64,000 bases of DNA, taken from JALHNI01 sp044226365 (lineage in GTDB: Bacteria; Acidobacteriota; Terriglobia; Bryobacterales; Bryobacteraceae). The notes below the pieces were generated by a model. It searched no databases. It had not been told where the DNA came from and worked only from the letters and a program-made list of their open reading frames with translations. Positions 15,735 to 25,418 of the stretch are shown here, piece after piece (the stretch's first letter is position 1; each line of letters starts with the position of its first letter). The stretch covers positions 1 through 64,000 of the forward strand of contig JBGAHE010000025.1 of assembly GCA_044226365.1 (NCBI GenBank), given 5' to 3'. The position numbers and the translations under genes are program-made.

Positions 15735-18700
15735 ATGGTGCGTGCTTTGGGTTGGGTGGTGTTGTTGGGGTGTCTGATGGGGTCCGCCATTCAGGCGCAG
15801 ACTCTTTATGGTTCGCTCACGGGGACAATTACCGATCCCACGGGAGCGGCGATTCCGAATGCCAAGATTGAGGCCCTGAATACGGCGACGGGGATCGTCA
15901 AGGCGACCGTCAGCGATGATCGCGGATCGTTTCTGATGAGCGATCTGTTACAGGGAACCTACAAGCTCACCGTCACGGCGCCGGCATTTGCGACCTACAC
16001 CGCCGAGGGCGTCGCCATTACGGTGAACAGCGTCCGCCGCATGGACATTGCGGTTTCGGTGACGCAGGTGAATGAGAGCGTCACCGTGGGGGCGAACGCC
16101 GTTGTGTTGCAATCGGATCGCGCCGACATCAACAACGTTCTGCGCTCGCAGCAGATTACCGACTTACCGTTAATCAATTCGCAGGGCCGCAATTTCCAGA
16201 TTCTCTACAAGATTCTGCCGGGCTTTACGCCTCCGGTGGAGGTGCACTCGGAGTCCGGGAATCCACAGCGCTCGATGGCGACGCAGGCCAACGGCATGCC
16301 GCAATCGTCGAACGCCACGAAGCTCGATGGCGCGACGATCAGCCATCCTTGGCTGCCGCGCCTGGTGGCTTATGTACCCTCGGTTGAGTCCGTGGAGACG
16401 GTGAACATCGTGAGCAACGCCTTCGACGCCGAGCAGGGCATGGCCGGCGGCGTGGCGACCAACGTGATCATCAAGAGCGGCACAAATGCCTTTCACGGTG
16501 CGGCCTGGGAATTCGCGACGAATAGTAAGCTAAAGGCGCGGAATTACTTCTACTGTCTGTACTCTTGCACCGGCGATCCGGACCGGGCGCCGAAGAACGT
16601 GCAGCATCAGTTCGGCGCCACCTACGGCGGGCCGATCGTGAAGAACAAGCTGTTCTTCTTCACGGGTTGGGAACGCACGACCCGCCGGCAGTTGGCCACC
16701 GCCAACCGGACAGTGCCGACGGCGGCGATGCGCACCGGCGACTTCAACGGCACCGGCACCACGCTGTTCGATCCTTCCACCGGCAACCCCAACGGCACGG
16801 GGCGCACTCCCTTCCCGAACAATCGCATCCCCAGCAGCCAGATTGACCCGGCGTCCGCGTACATGATCAACCTGATTCCGGCTCCCAATCAGCCGGTGTT
16901 CCCGAACAACTACCTGGCGGTGGCCGGCTATCAGTTCCGGCGGGACAACATCGACTTCAAGGTGAACTACAACAAGAGCGAGAAGCTGCAAATGTGGACG
17001 CGCTACAGCTTTTCGCCGACGCTCGCGTTTGACCCGCCTTCGCTCGGTGAAGCCGGCGGCGACGCGACCAACGGTGGACAGCCGGGACGCGCGCCCGGCT
17101 TGACTCAATCGGCGGCCGTCGGCGGCACGTACACCATCTCGCCCCGGGTGATCTTGGATGCCGTGCTGGGCTACACGCGGTTACGCCTTTCGGCGGAGAA
17201 TATCGATCTCGACAAGAACTACGGGCTTGACGTCCTGAAGATTCCGGGCACCAACGGCAGCGACCGTCTGCAGGGTGGCTATCCGCGTTTCACGTTTACG
17301 ACGTTTTCCTCCATCGGCAATCCAAACGTCTCGAACCCGTTCCTCTTCCGCGACAACCAGTACACGGCAAGCGCCAATATTGGTGTGATGCGCGGGAGCC
17401 ATTCGATCCGCTTCGGCTTCGAGTACAGCCGGTTCGACATCAACCACTTCCAGCCGCAGGCCTCGAATGGTCCGCGCGGCGGCTTCAACTTCAATGGCGG
17501 ATTGACGTCGCTCAACGGCGGCGCGGCGACAACGCCCTACAACAGCATCGGCGACTTCCTGCTGGGCTTGCCCAACGTGATGGGCAAGGACGTGCAGTAC
17601 ATGAACCCGGCGACCGTGTTTATGCCTTCCTACGGCATGTACATTCGCGATGCGTGGCAGGTGACGCGCAAGCTGACCATCGACTACGGCTTGCGCTACG
17701 AAGTGTATCCGATGGCGCGCCGCGACCATGGCGAAGCCGAACGCTACGATCCGCAAACGGACAAGATCTATCGCGGCGGCTTCGACACCGGGCACGGGCA
17801 GTTTGCGCCGCGCTTGGGGATTGCTTATCGCGCCAACGAGAAGACCGTCATCCGGCTGGGCGGCGGAATCAGTGTCGATCCGAACACGTTCCGGTATCTG
17901 CGCGACGCCTATCCGGCTACGATCTCTACGCAGTTCAACGGCGCGAGCAGCTTTCAGGCGGCCGGCTCCCTACGGACGGGCATTCCGATCGTGCAGGGTC
18001 CGGATCTGAGCCAGTCTGTGTTCACGCTGCCGGCGGCCGTGGGCACCACGACCTTCCCCCAGCGCTTCCATCGCGGCTATATCGAGAGCTGGAACCTCTC
18101 GGTACAACGCGACTTGGGACATAACGTCAACATCACGACCGCGATCGTCGGCAGCCGCGGCATTCGGCAGACGTCGATCCAGAACATTAACGCAGCGGGG
18201 CCGAACGGCGGCGCGGCGGGCCGAGCCCTTTCGCAATTCGGACGCACGGCTGACGTGCGGCTCTTCAACCCGTTCAACACGTCGTCCTACAACGGCTGGC
18301 AGTCGAACATCACGCGGCGGTTCAGCGGCTCGACGTTGGGCTTCTCTTATACGTGGTCGCGTTCGTTCGGCTATACAGATGACACTGACGGCGGACTGAC
18401 GTTCAACTGGGTACCGATGCTGAATCGCAATCGCGCCGTGGCTGGCTTTGACCGGACGCACAACGCGCAGTTCTACGGTAACTACGAACTGCCGTTCGGC
18501 AAAGGCAAGGGCATGGCGACCACCGGCGTGGCGAGCGCCTTGCTGGGCGGCTGGCAGATCAACTGGATCATGAGCCGGACGAGCGGCCTGCCCTTCACAA
18601 TTACGGCCGCGGGCACGTCGCTGAATGCGCCGGGCAACACGCAGACGGCTGACCAGGTACTCTCTACGGTCGACATTCTGGGCGGACATGGCGTGGGCCA

Positions 18701-18992
18701 GCCTTACTTCAATCCGCGGGCGTTCGCTTCGGTGACGCAGCCGCGCTTCGGCAACGTGGGCCGCAATACGGTGCGCGGGCCGGGCGTCTTCAACCTGGAC
18801 GGCGGGCTGTTCCGCAAGTTCTCGATCAAAGAAGGGCTGGATCTGCAGTTTCGCGCGGAATGCTTCGGCGTGACGAACACGCCGCAGTTCAATAACCCGT
18901 CCGGCACCAACGTCTCGAACAACGGCTTCGGCGAGATTACCGGCGCTGTGGGCGAACGCCAGTTTCGGTTCGCGTTGCGCCTGAGCTTCTAA
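15735..18992 (+). CDS. Oar-like TonB-dependent receptor with carboxypeptidase-regulatory-like domain (copy 1)
   Basis: This 1085-residue outer-membrane protein starts with a signal peptide (residues 1-22, ending AIQAQ). A carboxypeptidase-regulatory-like Ig domain follows at about 24-105 (GSLTGTITDPTGAAIPNAKI). A plug domain comes next (about 115-230), including DLPLINSQGRNFQILYKILP and FDAEQGMAGGVATNVIIKSG. The rest is a large beta-barrel with many aromatic strand ends, finishing RFALRLSF with a terminal Phe for BAM recognition. No TonB box is obvious. Such Oar/CarboxypepD-type receptors are numerous in Acidobacteria and are thought to import oligosaccharides or peptides; the ligand here is unknown. 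It is followed 59 bp later by a secreted beta-helix protein that may prepare its substrate. GGGAG precedes the ATG. Confidence 0.93.
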   Translation: MVRALGWVVLLGCLMGSAIQAQTLYGSLTGTITDPTGAAIPNAKIEALNTATGIVKATVSDDRGSFLMSDLLQGTYKLTVTAPAFATYTAEGVAITVNSVRRMDIAVSVTQVNESVTVGANAVVLQSDRADINNVLRSQQITDLPLINSQGRNFQILYKILPGFTPPVEVHSESGNPQRSMATQANGMPQSSNATKLDGATISHPWLPRLVAYVPSVESVETVNIVSNAFDAEQGMAGGVATNVIIKSGTNAFHGAAWEFATNSKLKARNYFYCLYSCTGDPDRAPKNVQHQFGATYGGPIVKNKLFFFTGWERTTRRQLATANRTVPTAAMRTGDFNGTGTTLFDPSTGNPNGTGRTPFPNNRIPSSQIDPASAYMINLIPAPNQPVFPNNYLAVAGYQFRRDNIDFKVNYNKSEKLQMWTRYSFSPTLAFDPPSLGEAGGDATNGGQPGRAPGLTQSAAVGGTYTISPRVILDAVLGYTRLRLSAENIDLDKNYGLDVLKIPGTNGSDRLQGGYPRFTFTTFSSIGNPNVSNPFLFRDNQYTASANIGVMRGSHSIRFGFEYSRFDINHFQPQASNGPRGGFNFNGGLTSLNGGAATTPYNSIGDFLLGLPNVMGKDVQYMNPATVFMPSYGMYIRDAWQVTRKLTIDYGLRYEVYPMARRDHGEAERYDPQTDKIYRGGFDTGHGQFAPRLGIAYRANEKTVIRLGGGISVDPNTFRYLRDAYPATISTQFNGASSFQAAGSLRTGIPIVQGPDLSQSVFTLPAAVGTTTFPQRFHRGYIESWNLSVQRDLGHNVNITTAIVGSRGIRQTSIQNINAAGPNGGAAGRALSQFGRTADVRLFNPFNTSSYNGWQSNITRRFSGSTLGFSYTWSRSFGYTDDTDGGLTFNWVPMLNRNRAVAGFDRTHNAQFYGNYELPFGKGKGMATTGVASALLGGWQINWIMSRTSGLPFTITAAGTSLNAPGNTQTADQVLSTVDILGGHGVGQPYFNPRAFASVTQPRFGNVGRNTVRGPGVFNLDGGLFRKFSIKEGLDLQFRAECFGVTNTPQFNNPSGTNVSNNGFGEITGAVGERQFRFALRLSF

Positions 18993-19051
18993 TTCGAAGA
19001 AGACAACTGGAGGAGAGCGGTCCGCTGTTATAAGATCATCGAGGTCTTACC

Positions 19052-20989
19052 ATGCGGATACCGGCTCTCCTCCTTTTTCTTGCCTGCACGCTCCAGGCGC
19101 AGAACTCCGTCCAACCTGGCCGGTTTCACGTCGAGCATCCGACGCTGTTGAACCTCGGCTTTGAATGGCTCATCGAGGGCGACGCCAATCGCAATGCGAC
19201 GGTGGAAGTGCGCTTCCGCAAGACAGGTACTGCCGATTGGAAGCCCGCCTTGCCGTTACTGCGCATCGGCGGCGAGCGCGTCTTCCGTGAGCGCGAGAGC
19301 ATGACTTACACCGTGCCGCATGGCTTTGCGGGCAGCATTCTGAATCTCGAGCCGGGCACCAGCTACGACTGCGAGTTCACGATGCGGGATCCCGACGGCG
19401 TCACCGGTCCGGCGCAGCAGAGGGCAACGGTCACCACCCGGACCGAGCCCAAGTCCTATAGCGGCGGGCGTGTGCTGCACGTCTATCCGGCCGATCACGA
19501 AGGGCCCAAACAGGAGCCAAGCTTCATCGGCCTGAAGGCAGCGTATTACGGCGAGGGTCGCGGCGATTGGACGGCCGTGCGGATGCGGAAGGCGCAACCC
19601 GGCGATACGCTGCTGATTCACGCAGGGCTCTATCGCCCGGAACGGCTGAACTATGTGGACCCGCTGAGCGCGCCATTTACAGGCTCGTGGTCGTTGTCCT
19701 TGAAGGGGACGGCAGAGAAGCCGATCACCATCAAGGGTGCCGGCGACGGCGAAGCGATCTTCGATGGCGCGGGCAACGCGAAGCTGTTCGACATGATCGC
19801 CAGCGCGCATCACATCATCGAAGGCCTGACGTTCCGCAACACGGAGATCGCGATCTTTGCCGGCGACAAGGAAGTGCTCGGCGCGACGAATCTCACCGTG
19901 AAGAACTGCCGGTTTGAGGACATCGGCGTCGGTGTATGGACGGAAAATGCGGACTCGCGCGACTTCTACATCGCCGACAACCTATTCCTGGGCCGCGAAG
20001 ATCAAATGCGCCTGATCGGCTGGAATCAGGCTGGCCAGCGTACGGCGGGTATCTACCCGTCGCATCAGTTGCGCAGCTTTTTTGCCGTGAAGGTGTACGG
20101 GCCCGGGCACGTGATCGCCCACAATGCCGTGGCTTACTTCCATGACGCGATCTGTATCTCGACTTACGGGCCGCCGGACTCCGACCCCGAGCGGCGGGCC
20201 TCCTCCATCGATATCTACAACAACGACATTCACCTTTCGAACGATGACTTCATCGAGACCGACGGCGGCGCGCACAATGTCCGCGTCTTTCGCAATCGCG
20301 GCGTGAATGCGGCGCACAACGGCTACAGCTCGCAGCCCTTCTTCGGCGGGCCGGTATACTTCATGAACAACCTGCTGTATCACGTGCCCGCGGGCGGCGC
20401 GTTCAAGTTCAGCGCGGCGCCCGCCGGCATTCTGGCGTATCACAACACGATGATCACGGAACAGGCGGCGCGCGAAGGTTATTCGAATACGCACTTCCGC
20501 AATAACTTATTCCTGGGGCGCAACACCAACCGCGGCGTCATGACGTGGGCCAACGCCACCAGCAGCTATAGCAGCGACTATAACGGGTTCCGACCGAATC
20601 CGAATGTGGCAAAGCAATACTCGTGGCTGGCGCCGGCCGGGCCGGGCCAGGTGTCGCAGGGTTCGAAGGAAGATGCCTGGAAGTACTTCGCGACGCTAGC
20701 GGAGTTCAGCCGGGCCACGGGTCAGGAGGCGCATGGCGTGGAGTTGGACTTCGACATCTTCGAAAGCCTGACGCCACCGGATCCGGCGCAACGTTACCGC
20801 GTTTATCACTCGATGGACCTGAACTTCCGGCTGCGCGCCGGTTCAAAAGCCGTCGACGCCGGCGTGCCCTTGCCGACGGTGAACGATGGCTTCACGGGTC
20901 GCGCGCCGGATCTCGGTGCGTTGGAAGTCGGCAAGCCCGAGCCGCACTACGGCCCGCGCTGGATCACCTGGAAGCCTTTCTACCGGTAG
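19052..20989 (+). CDS. Secreted right-handed beta-helix protein, polysaccharide-lyase-like
   Basis: The 645-residue protein has a signal peptide (MRIPALLLFLACTLQAQ). An N-terminal Ig/FN3-like domain follows at about 25-130 (LEPGTSYDCEFTMRDPDG), then a right-handed parallel beta-helix at about 185-530. The helix is visible as regular coils: TIKGAGDGEAIFDGAGNAKL, IIEGLTFRNTEIAIF, LTVKNCRFEDIGVGVWTENA, FYIADNLFLG, VIAHNAVAYFHDAICIS and IDIYNNDIHLSNDDFIETDG. A C-terminal part ends with DAGVPLPTVNDGFTGRAPDL, a motif often closing such proteins. Folds of this kind act as pectate, alginate or chondroitin lyases or as epimerases, but I cannot point to the catalytic Lys/Arg of any one class. It directly follows a TonB receptor and converges on the sialidase-like gene 5 bp away, which supports a glycan-degradation role by context. 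Confidence 0.82.
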   Translation: MRIPALLLFLACTLQAQNSVQPGRFHVEHPTLLNLGFEWLIEGDANRNATVEVRFRKTGTADWKPALPLLRIGGERVFRERESMTYTVPHGFAGSILNLEPGTSYDCEFTMRDPDGVTGPAQQRATVTTRTEPKSYSGGRVLHVYPADHEGPKQEPSFIGLKAAYYGEGRGDWTAVRMRKAQPGDTLLIHAGLYRPERLNYVDPLSAPFTGSWSLSLKGTAEKPITIKGAGDGEAIFDGAGNAKLFDMIASAHHIIEGLTFRNTEIAIFAGDKEVLGATNLTVKNCRFEDIGVGVWTENADSRDFYIADNLFLGREDQMRLIGWNQAGQRTAGIYPSHQLRSFFAVKVYGPGHVIAHNAVAYFHDAICISTYGPPDSDPERRASSIDIYNNDIHLSNDDFIETDGGAHNVRVFRNRGVNAAHNGYSSQPFFGGPVYFMNNLLYHVPAGGAFKFSAAPAGILAYHNTMITEQAAREGYSNTHFRNNLFLGRNTNRGVMTWANATSSYSSDYNGFRPNPNVAKQYSWLAPAGPGQVSQGSKEDAWKYFATLAEFSRATGQEAHGVELDFDIFESLTPPDPAQRYRVYHSMDLNFRLRAGSKAVDAGVPLPTVNDGFTGRAPDLGALEVGKPEPHYGPRWITWKPFYR

Positions 20990-20994
20990 GTCGC

Positions 20995-22149
20995 CTAAGC
21001 GCGCAGAGAGCGCAGAGGAATGACGGCCATCTCCGCGCTATTCAGGTTCATGCCCTTGCGACCGGCATTGTTCGAGTAACCGACGTAGAGCGCGTCGCCA
21101 TGCTCGGTGGCATAAGGATAAGAGAGATTGCCGCGCGTGTTGGACTCGCCACCGTTCGCGGACTCGGCGCCCCGAATCAGAAAGACCTTACTGAAGTGCG
21201 CCGCGCCCGGCCGGCTCACCGCAATCGTGAGCGGCGCACGACGCTTGCCGCTATCGGCGGTGGTGGTGGCCACCAAGTAGCGTTGACCATTGCGCAGACG
21301 TCCGGCATAGGGCTTGGACGTGACCATCGGCAAGTTCGAAGGCGCCATCGGGGTCCATTGGCGCCCGCCGTCTTCGCTCACCGAAACCAACGCCTGAGCT
21401 TCGTCGCCGTAGCGGGCGATGTTCAGCACGCGATTGCCGTCCACCAGAATGGTGGACTCGCCCCACATCTTGCGAACGGAGGCAGCGCGCGGGATGACGA
21501 CGTGATCCCAACGCAGCAGGTCGTCGCCATGGCTGATCGCGACCGAAGCAGGTTCGCCATCGCCCACCTTAAAGCCGGCCATGATCCAGTTGCCATTGGC
21601 CAAGCGCAGAGGCTCCTGCATGGGCCAGAAGCCGCCTTCCACCACCACGCCGCGCGGCTCCCAGGCTTGCGTGGCGTCGTTCAGTAGATAAGCGCGCGCA
21701 TGCACTCGCTCGCGGCCGTTGTAAAAGGCGCCCAGGAAGGCCCACAGACGCCCCTGATTGACGAAGAAGACGCCGTGGCTGACGGCCAGTCCTTGTTCTT
21801 TCTGGCCGGCATCGATCGTAAAGACGGGTCCCCAGGTGCGGCCGCCATCGTTGCTCACACGGCCCCGCGCCTCCTCGCCGGCCGTGTTCTCCAGAGCTTT
21901 GTTGTGGCCAAAGGAGGCGTAAAGACGATTGCGGTGCCACTGCAGAGCCACGCCATGCAGGAAGCCGTAGCCGCCGTCGCGTTCGGGTTCGTAGGGCTTG
22001 ATCACCGAGAAGCGCACGCCGGCGAGCGTCGCGAGTTCGGCTTGCTTGGGGACAGGCTGCGACGGGTCCCAAAGCTCTGGCCTGATCTGCGCCGAAGCTC
22101 CGGTGGCCAGCGCGCCGAGCAGAGCGCGGCGGGTGAGTAAGCAGGACAT
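20995..22149 (-). CDS. Sialidase-like (BNR/Asp-box) secreted protein, Tat signal
   Basis: The start at 22149 is chosen because GGAG lies 6 bp upstream; longer readings run into the receptor gene. The 384-residue product begins MSCLLTRRALLGALATGASA, a twin-arginine-like leader. Asp-box motifs of the sialidase propeller are present: SNDGGRTW (about residue 97) and SEDGGRQW (about 257). Other propeller blocks are LYASFGHNKALENT and ALYVGYSNNAGRKG near the end. Enzymes with this fold hydrolyse sialic acids or related glycosides, but many family members have other or unknown activities and I cannot confirm the Arg triad. It is the last gene of a probable operon iclR, dapA-like, TonB receptor, sialidase-like, which fits release of an acidic sugar, its uptake and its aldol cleavage. 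Confidence 0.8.
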   Translation of the reverse strand: MSCLLTRRALLGALATGASAQIRPELWDPSQPVPKQAELATLAGVRFSVIKPYEPERDGGYGFLHGVALQWHRNRLYASFGHNKALENTAGEEARGRVSNDGGRTWGPVFTIDAGQKEQGLAVSHGVFFVNQGRLWAFLGAFYNGRERVHARAYLLNDATQAWEPRGVVVEGGFWPMQEPLRLANGNWIMAGFKVGDGEPASVAISHGDDLLRWDHVVIPRAASVRKMWGESTILVDGNRVLNIARYGDEAQALVSVSEDGGRQWTPMAPSNLPMVTSKPYAGRLRNGQRYLVATTTADSGKRRAPLTIAVSRPGAAHFSKVFLIRGAESANGGESNTRGNLSYPYATEHGDALYVGYSNNAGRKGMNLNSAEMAVIPLRSLRA

Positions 22150-22166
22150 GGGTAGCTCCATCTTAG

Positions 22167-25100
22167 TTAGAAGGTGAGGCGCAGGCCGAGTTGGACCTGG
22201 CGGGCGCCGCTGGCGCTGGCAATGGTGCCGAAAGCGGCGCTGCCGCGCGCGCCGTTGGGCAAGCCGAAGTTGGGGCGATTGAGAATGCTGAAGAACTCGC
22301 CGCGGAACTGCAGCTTCACGCGTTCGCGGAAGGCGAAGTCCTTGAGCAGCGAGAGGTCGAGCCCTACGGACCCGGGGCCTTGGCCCACGCTGCGCGGCGA
22401 ATTGCCCAGCACGCCATCGCCCGGAAAGACGAAGGCAGCGGTATTGAACCATTGCGAGATGAGTTGGGCCCGGGAACGATCGCCATCGAGTTGCCAGGCA
22501 CCCACGAGGTTCGGGCGTTGAGAAGAGGAGAAAGCGTTCAGGCGGTTGGTCTGTTCCGTGACGCCGAACGGGAGGCCGCTGCGCAGTTCGGAGATGAGGC
22601 CCAGGCTCCAGCCGCCGAAGGCCGCATCGAGCACGGGTTGCGCCAGGTTGAATGAACGGCCGCGACCCACGGGCAACTCGTACACCGCGCTCGACACCCA
22701 GCGATGCCGAAGGTCATTGCCGCTATAGGACTTGTCGAGGTGGCGTGCGTAGTAGCTCTGCGGACCGCCGCCGCCCGCATCGGCCGCCGATTGCACGTCA
22801 TCCAGAAACTTAGCCCACGTGTAATTGCTCAGCAGATTCAAGCCGCGCGAGAAGCGCTTCTCGACCTTGAAATTGACGCCGTGATACGACGAGTTGCCCC
22901 AGTTCATGGCGCGCTGCGTGACGTTGGCGTACTGGGGAAACGGGCGAAGCGTCTGGTCCTGCCGCGCGCCACGGCGCTCCGGGCGAATCTCGTTGACGTT
23001 GGTGGCGCGGCCACTCACGCGATGGGAGAGGTTCGCCGTGTAAGCGGCTTCCACCAGGAAGCTGCCGGCCAACTGGCGCTGCACGCTGAAGTTGATGTGA
23101 TGCGCGTAGGTGGCCTTCAGATCGGGGTCGTAGAAGTCCGGGGAGACGCGCGGCGCGCTTCCGACAGGCACGGCGCCGAAGCCGGGATTAGGCGATTCCA
23201 CCGGAGGGAGCGGGACGCCGGAGCGCAGCAGAAACGCGGGCGTGATGCCGTTGTCCGAAGACTGGAACTGGCGGACGTCGCCGAAGCCGACCACGTTGGC
23301 CCGCGTGATGGAGTCGTCATAGATGGGGCCGTACATCAGGCCATAGCCCCCGCGGAAGACGAGGCGATCGCCGAGCGGACGGTAAGCGAAGCCGAAGCGC
23401 GGGCCGAAGTTGTTGCGGTCGAAACGGTGGGCGTAGACCGACGTGCCGCCCACGCCCGCGTAGGTGATGGCGCCGGGCGTGCCGGAGACGGGGTTAATGG
23501 CAAACCGGTCAAAGCCGGTCTGCTGGTTGTTCTTCTCCGAACGCGGCGTGTCCATGTCCCAGCGCAAACCGATGTTCAGCGTAAGGCGGGAGCTGACCTT
23601 CCAATCGTCCTGCACGTAGCCGGCGAAGTAGTTCATGCGGGCGCTGGTGAACCCGGTGTTGACGGCCGCCGTATTCACCCAGCCCAGCAGCAAAGACGCG
23701 AGCCCGAAGCCGCGGCCGGTAGCGACGTCGTTGAAGTTGAAGGTGCCGGCGCGCGAATCGCCCCAGAGGTCGGGCATCTCCGAAGAGCGCCATTCGCCGC
23801 CGAACTTCACCTGATGCGCGCCGCGAATCCAGGTGGTGGAGTTGATGATCTGGTGTTGGAAGCCAGGTCCGGCGAGCCGATACTGGCCTCCTTGGCCGAT
23901 GGCGGTGAAGCCGGTGATGTTGAGGTTAGCCGTGCCGTCCTGCGCCACGCCACGCAAACCGACATCGGCATTGATGGTGCTGGGGTAGAGCGAGGGATCT
24001 TCGTTGGTGCGGCGGTTGTAGTTGTAGCGGACTTCGTTGAAGAGCGACGTGCTGACGTTGCGCACCCAGTTGCCGGTGACGTGGAACTGATCGGAAAGCT
24101 GATCGCCCACCGTATCCGCCGCCGGGTTCGGATAAACGCGGCCCGGTTGCACGGGGCTGCGAAACTTCAGATACCGTCCGGAGATACGATCGCGCGCGGA
24201 GAGCGAGTGATCGAGCTTGAGGATGTAGCTATCGCCGGTGGTGCGATTGACGGCGTTCTGCTGGAAGTTGCGATTGCCACTGGGCGCGCCGGGGACGTTG
24301 GGCGTGGGATAGAGGCGGGCCAGCGCCGCCCCAACCGGGTCGAGCCGAGAGGCGGGAATCACCTTGCCCGGGAAGGGCTGACCGTTAGCGGGATCGAGGA
24401 GCGTGCCCGCCGTGGCGGAGAAGTCGCCACGCACTTCCTGTGCCGTGGGCACATTCAGAATGCGGGTGACGCCATCGCGCCGCCGCGTTCCTTCATAAGA
24501 GAAGAAGAAAAATGTGCGGTCGCGGCGGATGGGGCCGCCCACCGTGCCGCCGAAGACGTTGTAGCGCAAGGGCGGCTTGGTGGCGGAGAAGAAGTTCCGC
24601 GCGTCAAAGGCGTCGTTGCGCAGAAACTCATAGAGCGAGCCATGGAACTGGTTGGTGCCGGACTTGGTGGTCATCGAGATGAAGCCGCCGGTGCTGCGGC
24701 CAAACTCAGCGGGATAACCGTTGGCCTGGATGCGGAACTCCTCCATCGCCTCGACGGGCGGCGCGACGCTGGCGATGCCCGTCACCAGCATCACGCCCTG
24801 CAGGTTGCCGCCATCCAACTGCCAGATCTGCTGACGGCCGCGACCGCCCGCGATGGAGAAGTTGGTGATGCCTTCCCAGGACGCTTCGCTACCGAAGGTG
24901 ACGTTGCCCATCAGACGGATTAGGCTCCCGATGCGGCGGCTGGCCAGCGGCATGTTGCGTATGGTGGCGTTCTCCACCAGCGTGCTGATGGCGGAAGAGT
25001 CGGCCGCGAGCAACGGCGTTTCGGCCGAGACCACGACGGACTCGGCGACCGAGCCGATTTCGAGACGCACGTCGAGCACCAGCGCCTGGCCCGTATCGAG

Positions 25101-25376
25101 CGTCAGGCCCTGGCGAACGAAGCGTTTGAAGCCCTTGGCCTCCACGAAGAGTTCGTAAGGCCCGGGCGGCAAGAAGGCCGCCGTATAAAGGCCTTCGTTG
25201 CCGGCCTGCACCTTGGTTTCAATGCCGGTAGCCGCATTCTTCAAGGTGATCGACGCCGCCGGGATGACGGCGCCGGCCGAGTCCGTCACCAGACCGGAGA
25301 CGCGCGCGGTGGAGGTTTGGCTCAAAGCGGCAAAAGCGAGGGCGAGTAGACACACGACGACTCGACGAGGAGACAT
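22167..25376 (-). CDS. Oar-like TonB-dependent receptor with carboxypeptidase-regulatory-like domain (copy 2)
   Basis: This 1069-residue outer-membrane receptor has a signal peptide (MSPRRVVVCLLALAFAALSQ). The regulatory-like domain is at about 25-105 (ARVSGLVTDSAGAVIPAASI). The plug includes GGRGRQQIWQLDGGNLQGVM and ANGYPAEFGRSTGGFISMTT. The C-terminal barrel ends VQLGLRLTF. The plug block matches the general pattern of these receptors (region-specific G-N-x-Q-G turn, then ExRxQxNGYPAEFGRSxGG). AAGGA precedes the ATG by a few bases. It lies 42 bp after the dapA-like gene and 17 bp before the sialidase-like start, so the four genes are probably one operon under an IclR regulator. The ligand is likely an acidic sugar or glycan fragment by context only. 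Confidence 0.93.
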   Translation of the reverse strand: MSPRRVVVCLLALAFAALSQTSTARVSGLVTDSAGAVIPAASITLKNAATGIETKVQAGNEGLYTAAFLPPGPYELFVEAKGFKRFVRQGLTLDTGQALVLDVRLEIGSVAESVVVSAETPLLAADSSAISTLVENATIRNMPLASRRIGSLIRLMGNVTFGSEASWEGITNFSIAGGRGRQQIWQLDGGNLQGVMLVTGIASVAPPVEAMEEFRIQANGYPAEFGRSTGGFISMTTKSGTNQFHGSLYEFLRNDAFDARNFFSATKPPLRYNVFGGTVGGPIRRDRTFFFFSYEGTRRRDGVTRILNVPTAQEVRGDFSATAGTLLDPANGQPFPGKVIPASRLDPVGAALARLYPTPNVPGAPSGNRNFQQNAVNRTTGDSYILKLDHSLSARDRISGRYLKFRSPVQPGRVYPNPAADTVGDQLSDQFHVTGNWVRNVSTSLFNEVRYNYNRRTNEDPSLYPSTINADVGLRGVAQDGTANLNITGFTAIGQGGQYRLAGPGFQHQIINSTTWIRGAHQVKFGGEWRSSEMPDLWGDSRAGTFNFNDVATGRGFGLASLLLGWVNTAAVNTGFTSARMNYFAGYVQDDWKVSSRLTLNIGLRWDMDTPRSEKNNQQTGFDRFAINPVSGTPGAITYAGVGGTSVYAHRFDRNNFGPRFGFAYRPLGDRLVFRGGYGLMYGPIYDDSITRANVVGFGDVRQFQSSDNGITPAFLLRSGVPLPPVESPNPGFGAVPVGSAPRVSPDFYDPDLKATYAHHINFSVQRQLAGSFLVEAAYTANLSHRVSGRATNVNEIRPERRGARQDQTLRPFPQYANVTQRAMNWGNSSYHGVNFKVEKRFSRGLNLLSNYTWAKFLDDVQSAADAGGGGPQSYYARHLDKSYSGNDLRHRWVSSAVYELPVGRGRSFNLAQPVLDAAFGGWSLGLISELRSGLPFGVTEQTNRLNAFSSSQRPNLVGAWQLDGDRSRAQLISQWFNTAAFVFPGDGVLGNSPRSVGQGPGSVGLDLSLLKDFAFRERVKLQFRGEFFSILNRPNFGLPNGARGSAAFGTIASASGARQVQLGLRLTF

Positions 25377-25418
25377 AGAGTTCCTTTCCAGGGGGACTTC
25401 GAAGATGGATGACGAGAG